61,119 nt of DNA from Limimaricola pyoseonensis (GTDB lineage Bacteria; Pseudomonadota; Alphaproteobacteria; Rhodobacterales; Rhodobacteraceae), in NCBI RefSeq assembly GCF_900102015.1, contig NZ_FNAT01000013.1, positions 1 through 61,119 on the forward strand, given 5' to 3'. The notes beneath the pieces are model-generated. The model had not been told where the DNA came from, ran no database searches, and saw only the letters and a program-made list of their open reading frames with translations. Shown here one piece after another: positions 8,707 to 17,461 of the stretch (the stretch's first letter is position 1; the number at the start of each line of letters is the position of its first letter). The translations under genes and the position numbers were made by a program.

Positions 8707-9747
8707 ATGGAATTCGGCATCTGCTTCAAGGGCTTCGTCGAGCCCGAGCGCGCCCGCGCGCTGGTCCGCCAGGCCGAGAACGCCGGCTTCGACTATTGCT
8801 GGTTCTACGACAGCCACATCCTGTGGCGCGAGAGCTTCGTCGCCATGGCGATGTGCATGGAGCACACCACCCGCATGCGCTTCGGCCCGCTGGTGACCAA
8901 CCCCAACTCGCGCGAATGGTCGGTCGCGGCCTCGCTGTTCGGCTCGCTCGCCAAGCAGTCGAATGGCCGCTTCGACATCGGCCTCGGCCGCGGCGACAGC
9001 GCGGTGCGCGTCATGGGCAAGAAGCCGTCCACGCTGAAGCGCCTCGAGGAGTTCACCCATGTGGTGAAGGCGCTCATTCGCGGCGAGGAGGTGCAGTACG
9101 GCGAATGCCCCGAGCCGGTGAAGTTCCCCTGGGCCGACGGCTACGAGCTGCCCGTCTGGATCGGCGCCTACGGCCCGAAGGCGCTGGCCTCCGCGGGCCG
9201 GGTCGGCGACGGCGTGGTGCTGCAGATCGCCGAGCCCAAGATCGTCAAATGGTTGGCCGACCAGGCCAAGACCGCCGGGACCGAGGCCGGGCTCGACATG
9301 TCGGGCTACAAGGTGATGGCCGCGGCCCCCGCCCATACCGGGCCGATCGACGAGGCGATCGAGAAGGTGAAGTGGTTCCCCGCCATGGTCGGCAACCACG
9401 TCGCCGACATCGTCGAGAAATACGGCGCCGACAGCGACCAGGTGCCCTCCTCGCTCACCTCCTACATCGAGAACCGCAAGGGCTACGACTACTCCAAGCA
9501 CGGCCAGAGCGATAACCCGTATCTCGACTTCATCACCGAGGACATCATCAAGAGCTTCTGCGTGCTGGGCACGCCTGAAGAGCACGTCGCCAAGATCCGC
9601 GAGCTCGAGGAGGCCGGCACGACGCAGTTCAACATCTATCTCGACAGCGGCGACGAGGAGAAGATCATCGCCGATTACGGCCAGACGGTGATCCCCGCCT
9701 TCCGCGAGAAGGCCGGCAACGTCACGCCGCTCAAGGCCGCCTCCTGA
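8707..9747 (+). CDS. Putative F420-dependent luciferase-like (LLM) oxidoreductase, CPS_4043-like family
   Basis: 346 residues, TIM-barrel fold of the luciferase-like superfamily, related to methylene-tetrahydromethanopterin reductase. Visible features are the N-terminal FGICFKGFVEPERA, the FDYCWFYDSH segment, GRFDIGLGRGDSAVRVMGKKP (phosphate-binding part of the cofactor site) and the C-terminal GTPEEHVAKIRELEEAGTTQFNIY. From memory it fits the family named after Colwellia CPS_4043, described as often the only F420-dependent LLM protein in proteobacteria and of unknown function. It starts 41 bases after npdG behind GGGAGGAGA, so it is probably in the same transcript and is the likely client of the cofactor. 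Substrate unknown. Confidence 0.85.
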   Translation: MEFGICFKGFVEPERARALVRQAENAGFDYCWFYDSHILWRESFVAMAMCMEHTTRMRFGPLVTNPNSREWSVAASLFGSLAKQSNGRFDIGLGRGDSAVRVMGKKPSTLKRLEEFTHVVKALIRGEEVQYGECPEPVKFPWADGYELPVWIGAYGPKALASAGRVGDGVVLQIAEPKIVKWLADQAKTAGTEAGLDMSGYKVMAAAPAHTGPIDEAIEKVKWFPAMVGNHVADIVEKYGADSDQVPSSLTSYIENRKGYDYSKHGQSDNPYLDFITEDIIKSFCVLGTPEEHVAKIRELEEAGTTQFNIYLDSGDEEKIIADYGQTVIPAFREKAGNVTPLKAAS

Positions 9748-9930
9748 GGCCTCCCCCGCGCGTCAGAACGCCGACCGGCGGGCAGCCCACCCTGCCCGCC
9801 GGGACCGCCGGCCCGGACCGTGCACGCCCGATCCGCACACCGGACGCGTCATGGCCGCCGCTCTGGCCTTGCCCTTGCAGTTGTGCGATAGGGCACCCGG
9901 ATTGACCCATAGGCGGGAGCTGGACGGCGC

Positions 9931-10554
9931 ATGGCACGCATGGCGGGGACCAAACCCAAGACCCGGATCCAGCGCAAGAACACCGAGCAGATCCTTGGCG
10001 CCGCGCTCGAGGTCTTCGCCCAGCACGGCTCCTCCGGCGCCTCGATCAACATGATCGCCAAGACCGCCGGGCTGACCACGCCGAACCTGCTCTATTACTT
10101 CGAAAGCAAGGACGCGATCCGGCGCGAGCTTCTGTCGCGCACGCTGCAGCTGTGGATGTCGCCGCTCAACATGCTCAGCCCCAATGGCGAGCCGGTCGAG
10201 GAGATCTGCCAGTACATCCGGCGCAAGCTCGACATCTCCAAGAACTTCCCCAAGGAGAGCAAGTTCTTCGCCAACGAGATCCTGAGCGGCCTGCCGCAGT
10301 CCCGCAGCGAGATCTTCGAGCCGCTGAAGGAGCTCTACAACGCCAAGATCGCGGTGCTCGAGAACTGGATCGCCGAGGGCCGCATCGCGCCGGTCGACCC
10401 GCATCACCTGCTCTACTCGATCTGGGCGACGACCCAGCACTACGCCGATTTCGACGTGCAGATCGAGGAGATCGCGCCCGAGAAGTCGAAGGACCGCTTC
10501 GCCGAGGCCGAGGCCTTCCTGATCGAGATGTACCGCAAGCTTCTCGCGGTCTGA
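9931..10554 (+). CDS. TetR-family regulator, RutR-like
   Basis: 207 residues. The helix-turn-helix lies at about 39-57 (INMIAKTAGLTTPNLLYYF). The C-terminal domain closely resembles that of RutR, the pyrimidine regulator of E. coli: WMSPLNML, YIRRKLDISKNFPKESKFF and IAPVDPHHLLYSIWATTQHYADF match the same places. RutR senses uracil or thymine, so this protein may sense a pyrimidine or related ring compound. ATG 9931 is chosen (GGGAG at 9915-9919); a second ATG at 9943 is possible. It lies 183 bases after the LLM gene on the same strand, with no clear promoter or operator visible in between. It converges on the next minus-strand gene after 16 bases. Confidence 0.88.
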   Translation: MARMAGTKPKTRIQRKNTEQILGAALEVFAQHGSSGASINMIAKTAGLTTPNLLYYFESKDAIRRELLSRTLQLWMSPLNMLSPNGEPVEEICQYIRRKLDISKNFPKESKFFANEILSGLPQSRSEIFEPLKELYNAKIAVLENWIAEGRIAPVDPHHLLYSIWATTQHYADFDVQIEEIAPEKSKDRFAEAEAFLIEMYRKLLAV

Positions 10555-10570
10555 GCAGCGCGGCGCCGGC

Positions 10571-11617
10571 TCAGCAGCCGATCGCGGCGCAGATCTGGCG
10601 GCGGTAGACGGCGTTGGCCTCGCTGGCCGGCCCCGGGCCCGCCATGGCCGGCGGCGTGCATTCGAGGCTGTAATCCGAGGCCAGCCCGAGATTGACGCAG
10701 GCGCCGATCTCCCAGCCCGGCGGGATGTCGGTCAGGTCGACCTGCTGCCACTTCGGATGGCCGGTCTCCTTGAGATCGGCGAAGCGAGTGAAGATCAGGT
10801 TGGCCATGTCGCGCACCGCGTCGCAGCTGGCCCGGTGATAGGCGTTGCGCCGGGCGTCGTATTCATAGGTCATCAGCACCGCCTTCACCGCGATCGCCGG
10901 CACCTCCTCGGACTGGAACGGGTAGGTGTCCGCGGCAATCCGCGTCGGCTGGTAGACCGCGCCCAGCACGTCGTCCTCGACCGGCAGAAGGTGCCAGCGC
11001 CCGGCGTCGATGCGGTCGTCCTGAAACAGCCGCGTCGGCGCGCCGGCCACGTAGAACAGCGCGTCGATCTCGCCGGCCAGCAGCGCCTCGAGCGCCGCGT
11101 CGGGGCCGATCAGCGCGCGTTCGGCCGGCTGGACGCCGACGATGTCGAGCACCAGCGACGCGGTGAGGAAGGTGCCGCTGTCCTCGACGCCGACCGCGAC
11201 GCGGGCGCCGTCGAGGTCGCCGAGCCCGCCGATCTCGCGCCGGGCGAGGACGTGGATCTCCTCGTTGTAGAGCGGGAAGGCGATCCGCACGCCGCGGATG
11301 GCGCGGGCGATGGCCGGATCGTCGGCGGAATAGGTCTTGAGATATTCCAGCACGTCGCTCTGCACGATGCCGAACTGGGTGTGCGGCCGCTGCCGCACCC
11401 CGATGAAGTTCTCGAGCGAACCCGCGCTTTCGCGCACGTTGAGCGTCAGCCCGCAATTCTGCGCGAGGCCGGCGATGTTGTTGCCGAACTGGATGTAGGT
11501 GCCCGAGGGGCCGCCCGTCAGGATGTTCTTCTCGAACTCCTGAGCCTGCACCGCAAGCGCGGCGCAGGCCAGTCCGGCGGCCGCCACCAGCACGCGGCAG
11601 ATCGAAAGACAGGTCAC
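10571..11617 (-). CDS. TAXI-family TRAP transporter solute-binding protein (orphan)
   Basis: 348 residues with a signal peptide (cleavage near VQAQE, residue 25-26). The mature start ILTGGPSGTYIQFGNNIAGL is the hallmark of the TAXI class of TRAP binding proteins, and GVEDSGTFLTA and AGEIDALFYVAGAP fit the ligand lobes. The C-terminal part carries several cysteines (NLGLASDYSLEC, RRQICAAIGC), unusual for the class. The start is GTG at 11617 with AAGGAG nine bases upstream. No TRAP membrane subunit is nearby, so it either works with a distant one or has a non-transport sensory role. It follows the coiled-coil gene by 16 bases and is surely cotranscribed with it. Confidence 0.85.
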   Translation of the reverse strand: MTCLSICRVLVAAAGLACAALAVQAQEFEKNILTGGPSGTYIQFGNNIAGLAQNCGLTLNVRESAGSLENFIGVRQRPHTQFGIVQSDVLEYLKTYSADDPAIARAIRGVRIAFPLYNEEIHVLARREIGGLGDLDGARVAVGVEDSGTFLTASLVLDIVGVQPAERALIGPDAALEALLAGEIDALFYVAGAPTRLFQDDRIDAGRWHLLPVEDDVLGAVYQPTRIAADTYPFQSEEVPAIAVKAVLMTYEYDARRNAYHRASCDAVRDMANLIFTRFADLKETGHPKWQQVDLTDIPPGWEIGACVNLGLASDYSLECTPPAMAGPGPASEANAVYRRQICAAIGC

Positions 11618-11633
11618 GGTCTGGGCTCCTTCG

Positions 11634-13274
11634 TCATTGGGCGGCCCCGCCCTCGCAGGGGCCGAGATCTCGGATCAGCGACACGAGGGTCTGCCGGTTG
11701 ACCGCGCCCAGCGCCTCGCGCAGCGCGTCGGCGGGGCAAACCCCGGCGCGCAGCCGCGCGGCCAGCCCGGCCCGCGCCTCGGAGCCGGCGGCCGCGAGAC
11801 CGGGGGCGGCGTCGAGCGCGGCGTCGATCCGGTCCGGCACGGATTCGGGTTCGGGCACAGGGGCCGCGGCGCGGCTCGCGGGGGCGGCGGCTGGCGCGGC
11901 GGGTGACAGGTCGGGCGCGGCCGGATCGGCCGACGGTGCGGGCGCGGCCGCAGCGGCCGACTGGGCCGCGACCGCGGCGCGCAGCGCGACCAGCCTGTCG
12001 GCATTGGCCATCAGCTGGGCCGTGACGACTGCGTTGCGCCGCAGCGTCTCGGCCACCTCCTCCTGCATCCGCTTGCGGATGACGGCGAGCGCGGTCTCGG
12101 CCTCGTCACGCTTGAGGGTGGCGCGGTCGCGCGCGGCGCGGGCCTCCTCGGCCTCGGCCTCGGCCTGCGCCGCGCCGGCCGCCAGCCGTTCGAGCCGCGA
12201 CACCGCCCGCCCCGCCTCGGCCTCGAGCGCGCGCAGGCGCATGGCGACGGCCTGCGTATCGTCGCCCAGCGCGGCGCGCTCAACCCGCGCCGCGCGGATG
12301 TCGGCCTGCATCCGCGCCGTGAGCGTCGCCAGCTCGGCCTCGGCCGCGCGGCGCCGGGCGGCGCCGTCGGCCACCGTCCGCTCGGCTTCGCCGAGCCGGT
12401 CGCCCAACAGCGCGATCTCGGCGTCGAGCGTCGATCTGCGGGCGTTCGCCGTCTCGATCTCCTGTTGCAGTCGGCGCAGCGTCGCGGCCTGGCGGTCCAC
12501 CTCCTGGACCACACGGTCGCGGCCCGAGGCGACCAGCGCCGCCTGCCGCCCGGTGGTGGCGAGGTCGCGCCGCGCCCGCTCCACCGCCGGCGCGAGCGAG
12601 GCGAGTTCGGATTGCAGCTCGCTCCGCATCCGTTCGCCGGTGTCGAGCGCCGCACTCAGCGTCTCGAGCCGGGCGGCCTGCGCGGCCACCTCGGTGTCGA
12701 GCCCGTCATGCTCGCGCCGCAGCGTGACCAGCGCCGCCTCCATGCGCTGCAGCTCGGCCGCCGCGACCTGCCGGGCCTGACGGGCCGCGTCCTCGGCCTG
12801 CGCCAGCCGCGCGATCTCGGCCCGGTGTTTCGCCTCGGCCTCCGCATGCAGCTTGAGCCGGCCGGCCAGCGCGGCCTGATGCACGAGGTCCCGGTCGCGG
12901 CGGCCGCGCAGCTCGGCGATCTCCGCCTCGAGCCGGGCCGCGCTCTGCGCGCCCGCGACCCGCTCCGCGGCGAGGCGCCGGCCCAGCGCGGCCCGTTCGT
13001 CGCGCAGCAGCGCCACGGCGGGAGGTGCGGCGTCGGTCGCCGTCTGCGCATCGGTCGCGAATGTGCCGGGATCCTTGCGCAGCAGCGCGAGACGGGCTGT
13101 CTCGAGGGCGATCTGTTCGCGCAGGCGGGCAAGCTCGGCTTCGGCGGCGGCGCGGCCGAGGCCCGGCCCCGCGATCATGTCCGCCTCTTCCGCCACGGAT
13201 TCAGCCGGAACGGGCGAAGCCTGGGCGCCAAGGGCGCAGACCAGGCCGATCATCGCAAACCACTCATACCGCAT
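11634..13274 (-). CDS. Exported coiled-coil protein of unknown function
   Basis: 546 residues. A hydrophobic N-terminus (MRYEWFAMIGLVCALGAQA) looks like a signal peptide. Residues about 40-420 are an almost continuous Ala/Glu/Arg-rich heptad region, predicted to be a long coiled coil. Then follows an Ala/Pro-rich linker and a compact C-terminal domain of about 65 residues with two cysteines (AGVCPADAL, DLGPCEGG). No enzyme motif is visible. The upstream in-frame start at 13340 is rejected because the signal peptide begins at ATG 13274, although neither has a strong ribosome site. Its partner is the downstream TAXI binding protein, only 16 bases away; a periplasmic scaffold-plus-sensor pair is one possibility. 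Confidence 0.75.
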   Translation of the reverse strand: MRYEWFAMIGLVCALGAQASPVPAESVAEEADMIAGPGLGRAAAEAELARLREQIALETARLALLRKDPGTFATDAQTATDAAPPAVALLRDERAALGRRLAAERVAGAQSAARLEAEIAELRGRRDRDLVHQAALAGRLKLHAEAEAKHRAEIARLAQAEDAARQARQVAAAELQRMEAALVTLRREHDGLDTEVAAQAARLETLSAALDTGERMRSELQSELASLAPAVERARRDLATTGRQAALVASGRDRVVQEVDRQAATLRRLQQEIETANARRSTLDAEIALLGDRLGEAERTVADGAARRRAAEAELATLTARMQADIRAARVERAALGDDTQAVAMRLRALEAEAGRAVSRLERLAAGAAQAEAEAEEARAARDRATLKRDEAETALAVIRKRMQEEVAETLRRNAVVTAQLMANADRLVALRAAVAAQSAAAAAPAPSADPAAPDLSPAAPAAAPASRAAAPVPEPESVPDRIDAALDAAPGLAAAGSEARAGLAARLRAGVCPADALREALGAVNRQTLVSLIRDLGPCEGGAAQ

Positions 13275-13386
13275 CAGAAACCCAACCCGAGCCGGCGAGT
13301 TATCCGATGTCCGACACCGCCGGACAATCACCAAGAACATTAACGATTGTCCACGAAGCGGCGTCTTCAGGCAAGAATTTCCGAAC

Positions 13387-13409
13387 CGGGCGGGTCAAGA
13401 CCGCCCGCC
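13387..13409 (-). terminator. GC-rich hairpin just after the MFS gene
   Basis: An inverted repeat (CGGGCGG with a bulged G, centre AA, then CCGCCCG) lies a few bases beyond the stop codon of the minus-strand MFS gene. It has no following T-run, as is common for terminators in GC-rich alphaproteobacteria. The remaining spacer up to 13413 separates this gene from the coiled-coil gene start. Confidence 0.4.
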
Positions 13410-13413
13410 GGCC

Positions 13414-14709
13414 TCAGCGCGACGTCGCTTCCTCGCCGGTTTCGGCCGCCTCGGCGGCCTCGGCCTCGTCGGCGCGCTCGGCCTCCTCGGCATACCATTC
13501 CTGCGCCGCCTCGACCGCGACGGGCGAGGCGGTCGGCACCACGCCGAGATAGGCGCGGCTCTCCTCGGCGGTGACCGGGCGCCGGGTCATCCGCCACGCG
13601 GCGTAAAGGGTGATCGCGGCGAAGACCGCGCCGAGGAAGGCCCAGAACCCGTCCGGCCCGACCAGCTCCATGATCTGGCCCGTTGCCAGCGGCCCGACGA
13701 TCGCGCCGAGACCGTAGATGAAGACCAGCCCGCCCGAGGCGGCCGGCATGTCCTCGACCTCGAGATAGTCGTTGGTGTAGGCGATCAGCAGCGAATAGAG
13801 CGGGCTCGCCATGCCGCCCATCAGGAAGGCGGCCACGAGCAGCGGCCCGAAGCCGCCGCCCAGCAGGAGCCCGCCCAGGCAGGCGGCCGCGCCCAGCGCG
13901 CTGACGCCGAGGATCAGCCCCCGCCGGTCGAGCCGGTCCGACAGCCAGCCGATCGGGAACTGCAGCACCAGCGCGCCCGCGAAGATCGCCGCCACGAAGA
14001 GCGAAACCTCGCGCAGGCCGAAGCCCGCGGCGGTGCCGTAGACCGAGGCCATGCCGAGCTGGGCCGAGAAGACGCCGCCCAACAGGAAGGTGCCGACCGT
14101 GCCCAGCGGCGAGCGGTCGTAGAGCTGCCTGAGCGACATCGGCTTGGCGACCTGCGTCGGCGGGCCGGGCTGCGCCGAGAGCAGGATCGGCGCGAAGGAC
14201 AGCGAGACCAGCACGGAGGAGAGGATGAACAGCGCGAAGCCGCCCGCATCCGCGAGGTTGAGCGCGCCCTGCGCCGCGATCATGCCCAGCATCTGCGCCA
14301 CCATGTAGGCCGAGAGCACCGTGCCGCGCGTGCGGTTGCTGGCCGCGTTGTTCAGCCAGCTCTCGGCGGTGACGTAGACCCCCGACAGGCAGAAGCCGAG
14401 CCCGACCCGCAGCAGGGTCCAGAGCCACGGCTCGACGATCAGCGGAAACAGGATCAGACCGGCCGACATGAAGGAGCCGAGCGCCGCGAAGACGCGGACA
14501 TGCCCGACATGGCGGATCATCAGCGGCGCGATGCGCGAGCCGGCGAGGAAGCCCACGAAATAGCCCGAGGTGATGATCGACAGCGAAAGGGTGGAGAACC
14601 CCTCGGGGCCGCCGCGCACGCCCATCAGCGTGGACTGCATGCCGTTGCCGATCATGATCAGGACCATGCCCAGCAGCAGCGCCCAGACGCCTCCCAAAAC
14701 CTGCAGCAT
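13414..14709 (-). CDS. MFS transporter, YcaD-like
   Basis: 431 residues with about 12 membrane segments, beginning MLQVLGGVWALLLGMVLIMIG. The first loop motif GSRIAPLMIRHVGHVRVF and the mid motif IGWLSDRLDRRGLILG are the two major-facilitator signature loops. RTRGTVLSAYMVAQMLGM and YTNDYLEVEDMPAASGGLVFIYGLGAIVGP are typical of the YcaD/MFS_1 group. The C-terminal tail is strongly acidic and Ala-rich. The start ATG at 14709 (GGGGAG nine bases upstream) is preferred to an in-frame ATG at 14820, whose extension lacks conservation and reads through a hairpin. Substrate unknown. Confidence 0.85.
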   Translation of the reverse strand: MLQVLGGVWALLLGMVLIMIGNGMQSTLMGVRGGPEGFSTLSLSIITSGYFVGFLAGSRIAPLMIRHVGHVRVFAALGSFMSAGLILFPLIVEPWLWTLLRVGLGFCLSGVYVTAESWLNNAASNRTRGTVLSAYMVAQMLGMIAAQGALNLADAGGFALFILSSVLVSLSFAPILLSAQPGPPTQVAKPMSLRQLYDRSPLGTVGTFLLGGVFSAQLGMASVYGTAAGFGLREVSLFVAAIFAGALVLQFPIGWLSDRLDRRGLILGVSALGAAACLGGLLLGGGFGPLLVAAFLMGGMASPLYSLLIAYTNDYLEVEDMPAASGGLVFIYGLGAIVGPLATGQIMELVGPDGFWAFLGAVFAAITLYAAWRMTRRPVTAEESRAYLGVVPTASPVAVEAAQEWYAEEAERADEAEAAEAAETGEEATSR

Positions 14710-14784
14710 GTCCGGGTCTCCCCATCGCGTGGTTTCGGTCGGCATGCGGTATGCCGGCGGGCCGCGGCGCAGGAATGGCCGCTT

Positions 14785-14812
14785 GCCCGGGCAGGTGGGT
14801 CCCTGCCCGGGC
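14785..14812. terminator. Perfect 11-bp GC hairpin after spo0M-like gene
   Basis: GCCCGGGCAGG (14785-14795) and its exact complement (14802-14812) flank a 6-base loop. It lies between the stop of the Spo0M-like gene and the start of the MFS gene, both on the minus strand, so termination of the first is the likely job. No T-run follows on either strand. Confidence 0.55.
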
Positions 14813-14877
14813 CCGGTCAAGGCCGCGCCGGAAATTTCCCGGCTACGAAGTTGGCCCCTGCCCCGTCGCCGGCGCCG

Positions 14878-15612
14878 TCAGCGCAGGCGGTCGATCGCGC
14901 GGCGCAGTTCGCTCGCCATGTCGATGCGGCTCGCCTCGGCGTGCGCGATGCGGATGCGCGCCGCGCGCTCGCCGCCGCCGAAGAACAGGCCGCCGCGGTT
15001 GTCCACGGTGAGCAGCACCTCGACCCCGCCGGGCGCGGGCGCGAAGGAGATCTCGACCTCCTCGATGCCGAGATCGCCGAAGCCCGAGGGCCGGAAGTCG
15101 AACTCCTGCACGAAGGGCGCGCGCCGCCGCGGGTCGTATTCGACCTCGGTCTCGACCAGCCGGAAGCCGGCCTGCGCGATGCCGTCGAGCACCGCCGTCA
15201 TGGTCGGGTTCGGCACGATCTCGACGAGGTCGCTATCCTTCGGGTCGATCGCGCCGGGCACGTCGAGCCTCGTGCGCAGATGGGTCCGGGTCGAGCCGAT
15301 GCTGATCGGCGCGGAGGCCGGCACGTCCATCTCGACCGGGATCGCCAGTTCCTCGCCCGGCGCGACCTGCCCGATCGCGACCTCGCCCGAGACGAGGACG
15401 ATGTCGCCATGCGCCTTCGCGCCGCCCGGACCTTCCACCAGGCAGTGAGTCACCAGCTCGAGCCGCGCGCTCCGGATCTCCTGGGCGGTGGTGCCGCCTT
15501 TGACCCGGATCTCGGCCTTCAGGGTGCCGCCCACCTCGACGCGGTCGTCCTCGAGCACCGCGTCCACGGTGGCGCCGCCGATGCCGAGGCTGGTGAGAAC
15601 CTTGCCAAACAT
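14878..15612 (-). CDS. Spo0M-like (SpoOM family) arrestin-fold protein
   Basis: 244 residues. The N-terminus MFGKVLTSLGIGGATVDAVLEDDRVEVGG and the following KAEIRVKGGTTAQEI match the sporulation-control protein Spo0M family, soluble beta-sandwich proteins related to arrestins that are widespread in non-sporulating bacteria. No catalytic residues are expected. The C-terminal part with GLFFGGGERAARI also fits. The start at ATG 15612 is chosen because similarity starts there; an in-frame ATG at 15681 would add an Arg/Pro-rich extension without support. Function in this organism is unknown; the family has been linked to envelope or cytoskeletal processes. Confidence 0.8.
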   Translation of the reverse strand: MFGKVLTSLGIGGATVDAVLEDDRVEVGGTLKAEIRVKGGTTAQEIRSARLELVTHCLVEGPGGAKAHGDIVLVSGEVAIGQVAPGEELAIPVEMDVPASAPISIGSTRTHLRTRLDVPGAIDPKDSDLVEIVPNPTMTAVLDGIAQAGFRLVETEVEYDPRRRAPFVQEFDFRPSGFGDLGIEEVEISFAPAPGGVEVLLTVDNRGGLFFGGGERAARIRIAHAEASRIDMASELRRAIDRLR

Positions 15613-15839
15613 TGTCTTCGCTCCGTCATGTCGTTCGCGCTGCAATCTGGGGGCTCGGCCGGGCGGCCGAAAGGGCCGCACCGCGCCTTAACGAAAGGGA
15701 ACCCGGCCGGCGCGGCGCCGGGGCGCCGCCATGCCGATGCCGCGCCGCGGCGCGCGAAAGCCCGCCGATCTTCGGAGCCCAAGCGGCATCGCGACGTTGG
15801 GCCCGTGCAGCACACCGAAGCCATTCGCGGAGGACCGAC

Positions 15840-17387
15840 ATGCCGCTTCAACGCAGCCTTTGCCTGATCGCCGCCGGACTGCTCGTCACGGCCCCCCAAG
15901 CCCAGGCCCGGGAGGTCGAGCCGGCGGGCAATCTCGGGGCGCTGGCCGAGCGGATCGCGGAGGAGGACGCGGCCGCGCGCGGCGACGGCGAGGTGCTGGT
16001 CGACGCGATACTGGCGCCCGAGACCGGCGGCCTGCCGCAGATGCGCGAGCGCGGCTACCTGCGCATGGCGGTGCCGCCCGACCCGCTGATGATCGCCTTC
16101 GACGGCGAAAACGCCGTCGGCGTGGCGATGGAGATCGCGCGCGAGTTCGAGCTCTACCTCGCCAGCCTCGAGGACGCGTCGAACACGCCCACCGTGGTCG
16201 TGCCGACGCCGATGCCGCGGGCCGAGATCCTGCCGGCCGTGCTGGGCGGGCGCAGCGACTTCACCACGCTCACCGCGACCCGCGCCGAGGAGACCGACGG
16301 GCTGGCCTACACCCGGCCGCTGATCGAGGACGTCAACGACGTGCCGGTGCTCGCGCCCGGCCTCGACGGGGTGGAGAGCGTCGACAACCTCGTGGGCCTG
16401 CCGCTCTACGTCGCCGAGGGCAGCCGCTACGCCGCCAATCTCGAACGGCTGAACGCGGCGCGCGAGGCGGAGGGCCGGCCGGCGCTGGATGTGCGGCTGG
16501 TCGACGGGCGGCTCGACGATTACGACCTGATCGAACTGGTCGAGATCGGCGTGATCCCGGCCACGGTCGTCACCGACTTCAAGGCGCGGTTCTGGTCCTC
16601 CGCCTATCCTTCGGTCGTCATCCACGAGGCGGTGGAGCTGACCGAGGACGGGCGCATCGCATGGGCGATGCGGCAGGCCAATCCCGAGCTGCGCCGCGCG
16701 CTCGAGGGCTTCGCCGAGGTCGCCCGCGAGGGCACGCTTCTGGGCAACGTCGTGCTGGAGCGCTACGCCAACTCGGCCGACTGGATCGAGAATCTCGGCA
16801 CCGACGCGGCGCAGCTTCGGATCGACGAGGTCGAGCCCGTGATCGAGAAATACTCCGAGCAGTACGATTTCGACCCCGATCTCGTGCTGGCGCAGGCCTA
16901 CCAGGAATCCCGGCTCGATCAGGACGCGCGCAGCCATGTCGGCGCGGTGGGCGTGATGCAGGTCATGCCGACCACCGCCGCCGACCCGGTGGTGGGGATC
17001 CCCGACGTCTCGTCGCTCGACGCCAACGTCCATGCCGGGCTGCGCTACCTGCGCTGGCTGCGCGACAGCTTCTTCGACGCGCCCGAGATCGCGCCGCTCG
17101 ACCAGACGCTGCTGGCCTTCGCGGCCTACAATGCCGGGCCCGGCGGCGTCGCGAAGGCGCGCCGCCGCGCCGAGGCGATGGGGCTCGACCCCGATGTCTG
17201 GTTCGAGAATGTCGAGATCGCGATCCAGGAGGCGGTGAGCCGCGAACCGGCGATCTACGTGCGCAACATCTTCAAGTACTACGTCTCCTACCGGTTGCTC
17301 GCCGATCTCGAGGCCGAGGCCGCGGGCCTGCGCGAGCGCATCGAGGAGATCGCCGAGGAGCGGCGCGCCGCCCCCGCCCGGCCCTGA
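15840..17387 (+). CDS. MltF-like lytic transglycosylase with binding-protein domain
   Basis: 515 residues. A signal peptide (1-23) is followed by a family-3 solute-binding domain (about 65-310; LRMAVPPDPLMIAF, then VVTDFKARFW) and a lysozyme-like SLT domain (about 335-490). The SLT core is LAQAYQESRLDQDARSHVGAV with Glu356 as the catalytic acid, followed by GVMQVMPTTA. This is the layout of MltF, which cleaves peptidoglycan strands in the periplasm and senses muropeptides through the binding domain. GGAGG at 15829-15833 fixes the start. It diverges from the Spo0M-like gene across 227 bases without an obvious palindrome. Confidence 0.88.
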   Translation: MPLQRSLCLIAAGLLVTAPQAQAREVEPAGNLGALAERIAEEDAAARGDGEVLVDAILAPETGGLPQMRERGYLRMAVPPDPLMIAFDGENAVGVAMEIAREFELYLASLEDASNTPTVVVPTPMPRAEILPAVLGGRSDFTTLTATRAEETDGLAYTRPLIEDVNDVPVLAPGLDGVESVDNLVGLPLYVAEGSRYAANLERLNAAREAEGRPALDVRLVDGRLDDYDLIELVEIGVIPATVVTDFKARFWSSAYPSVVIHEAVELTEDGRIAWAMRQANPELRRALEGFAEVAREGTLLGNVVLERYANSADWIENLGTDAAQLRIDEVEPVIEKYSEQYDFDPDLVLAQAYQESRLDQDARSHVGAVGVMQVMPTTAADPVVGIPDVSSLDANVHAGLRYLRWLRDSFFDAPEIAPLDQTLLAFAAYNAGPGGVAKARRRAEAMGLDPDVWFENVEIAIQEAVSREPAIYVRNIFKYYVSYRLLADLEAEAAGLRERIEEIAEERRAAPARP

Positions 17388-17461
17388 GCCTTGCGCCCGG
17401 GCGCGGCCCGTCGCGGCCGCGCCCGGCTTGATGGCGGGCGGTGATCGGGTAACGTCGCGAC

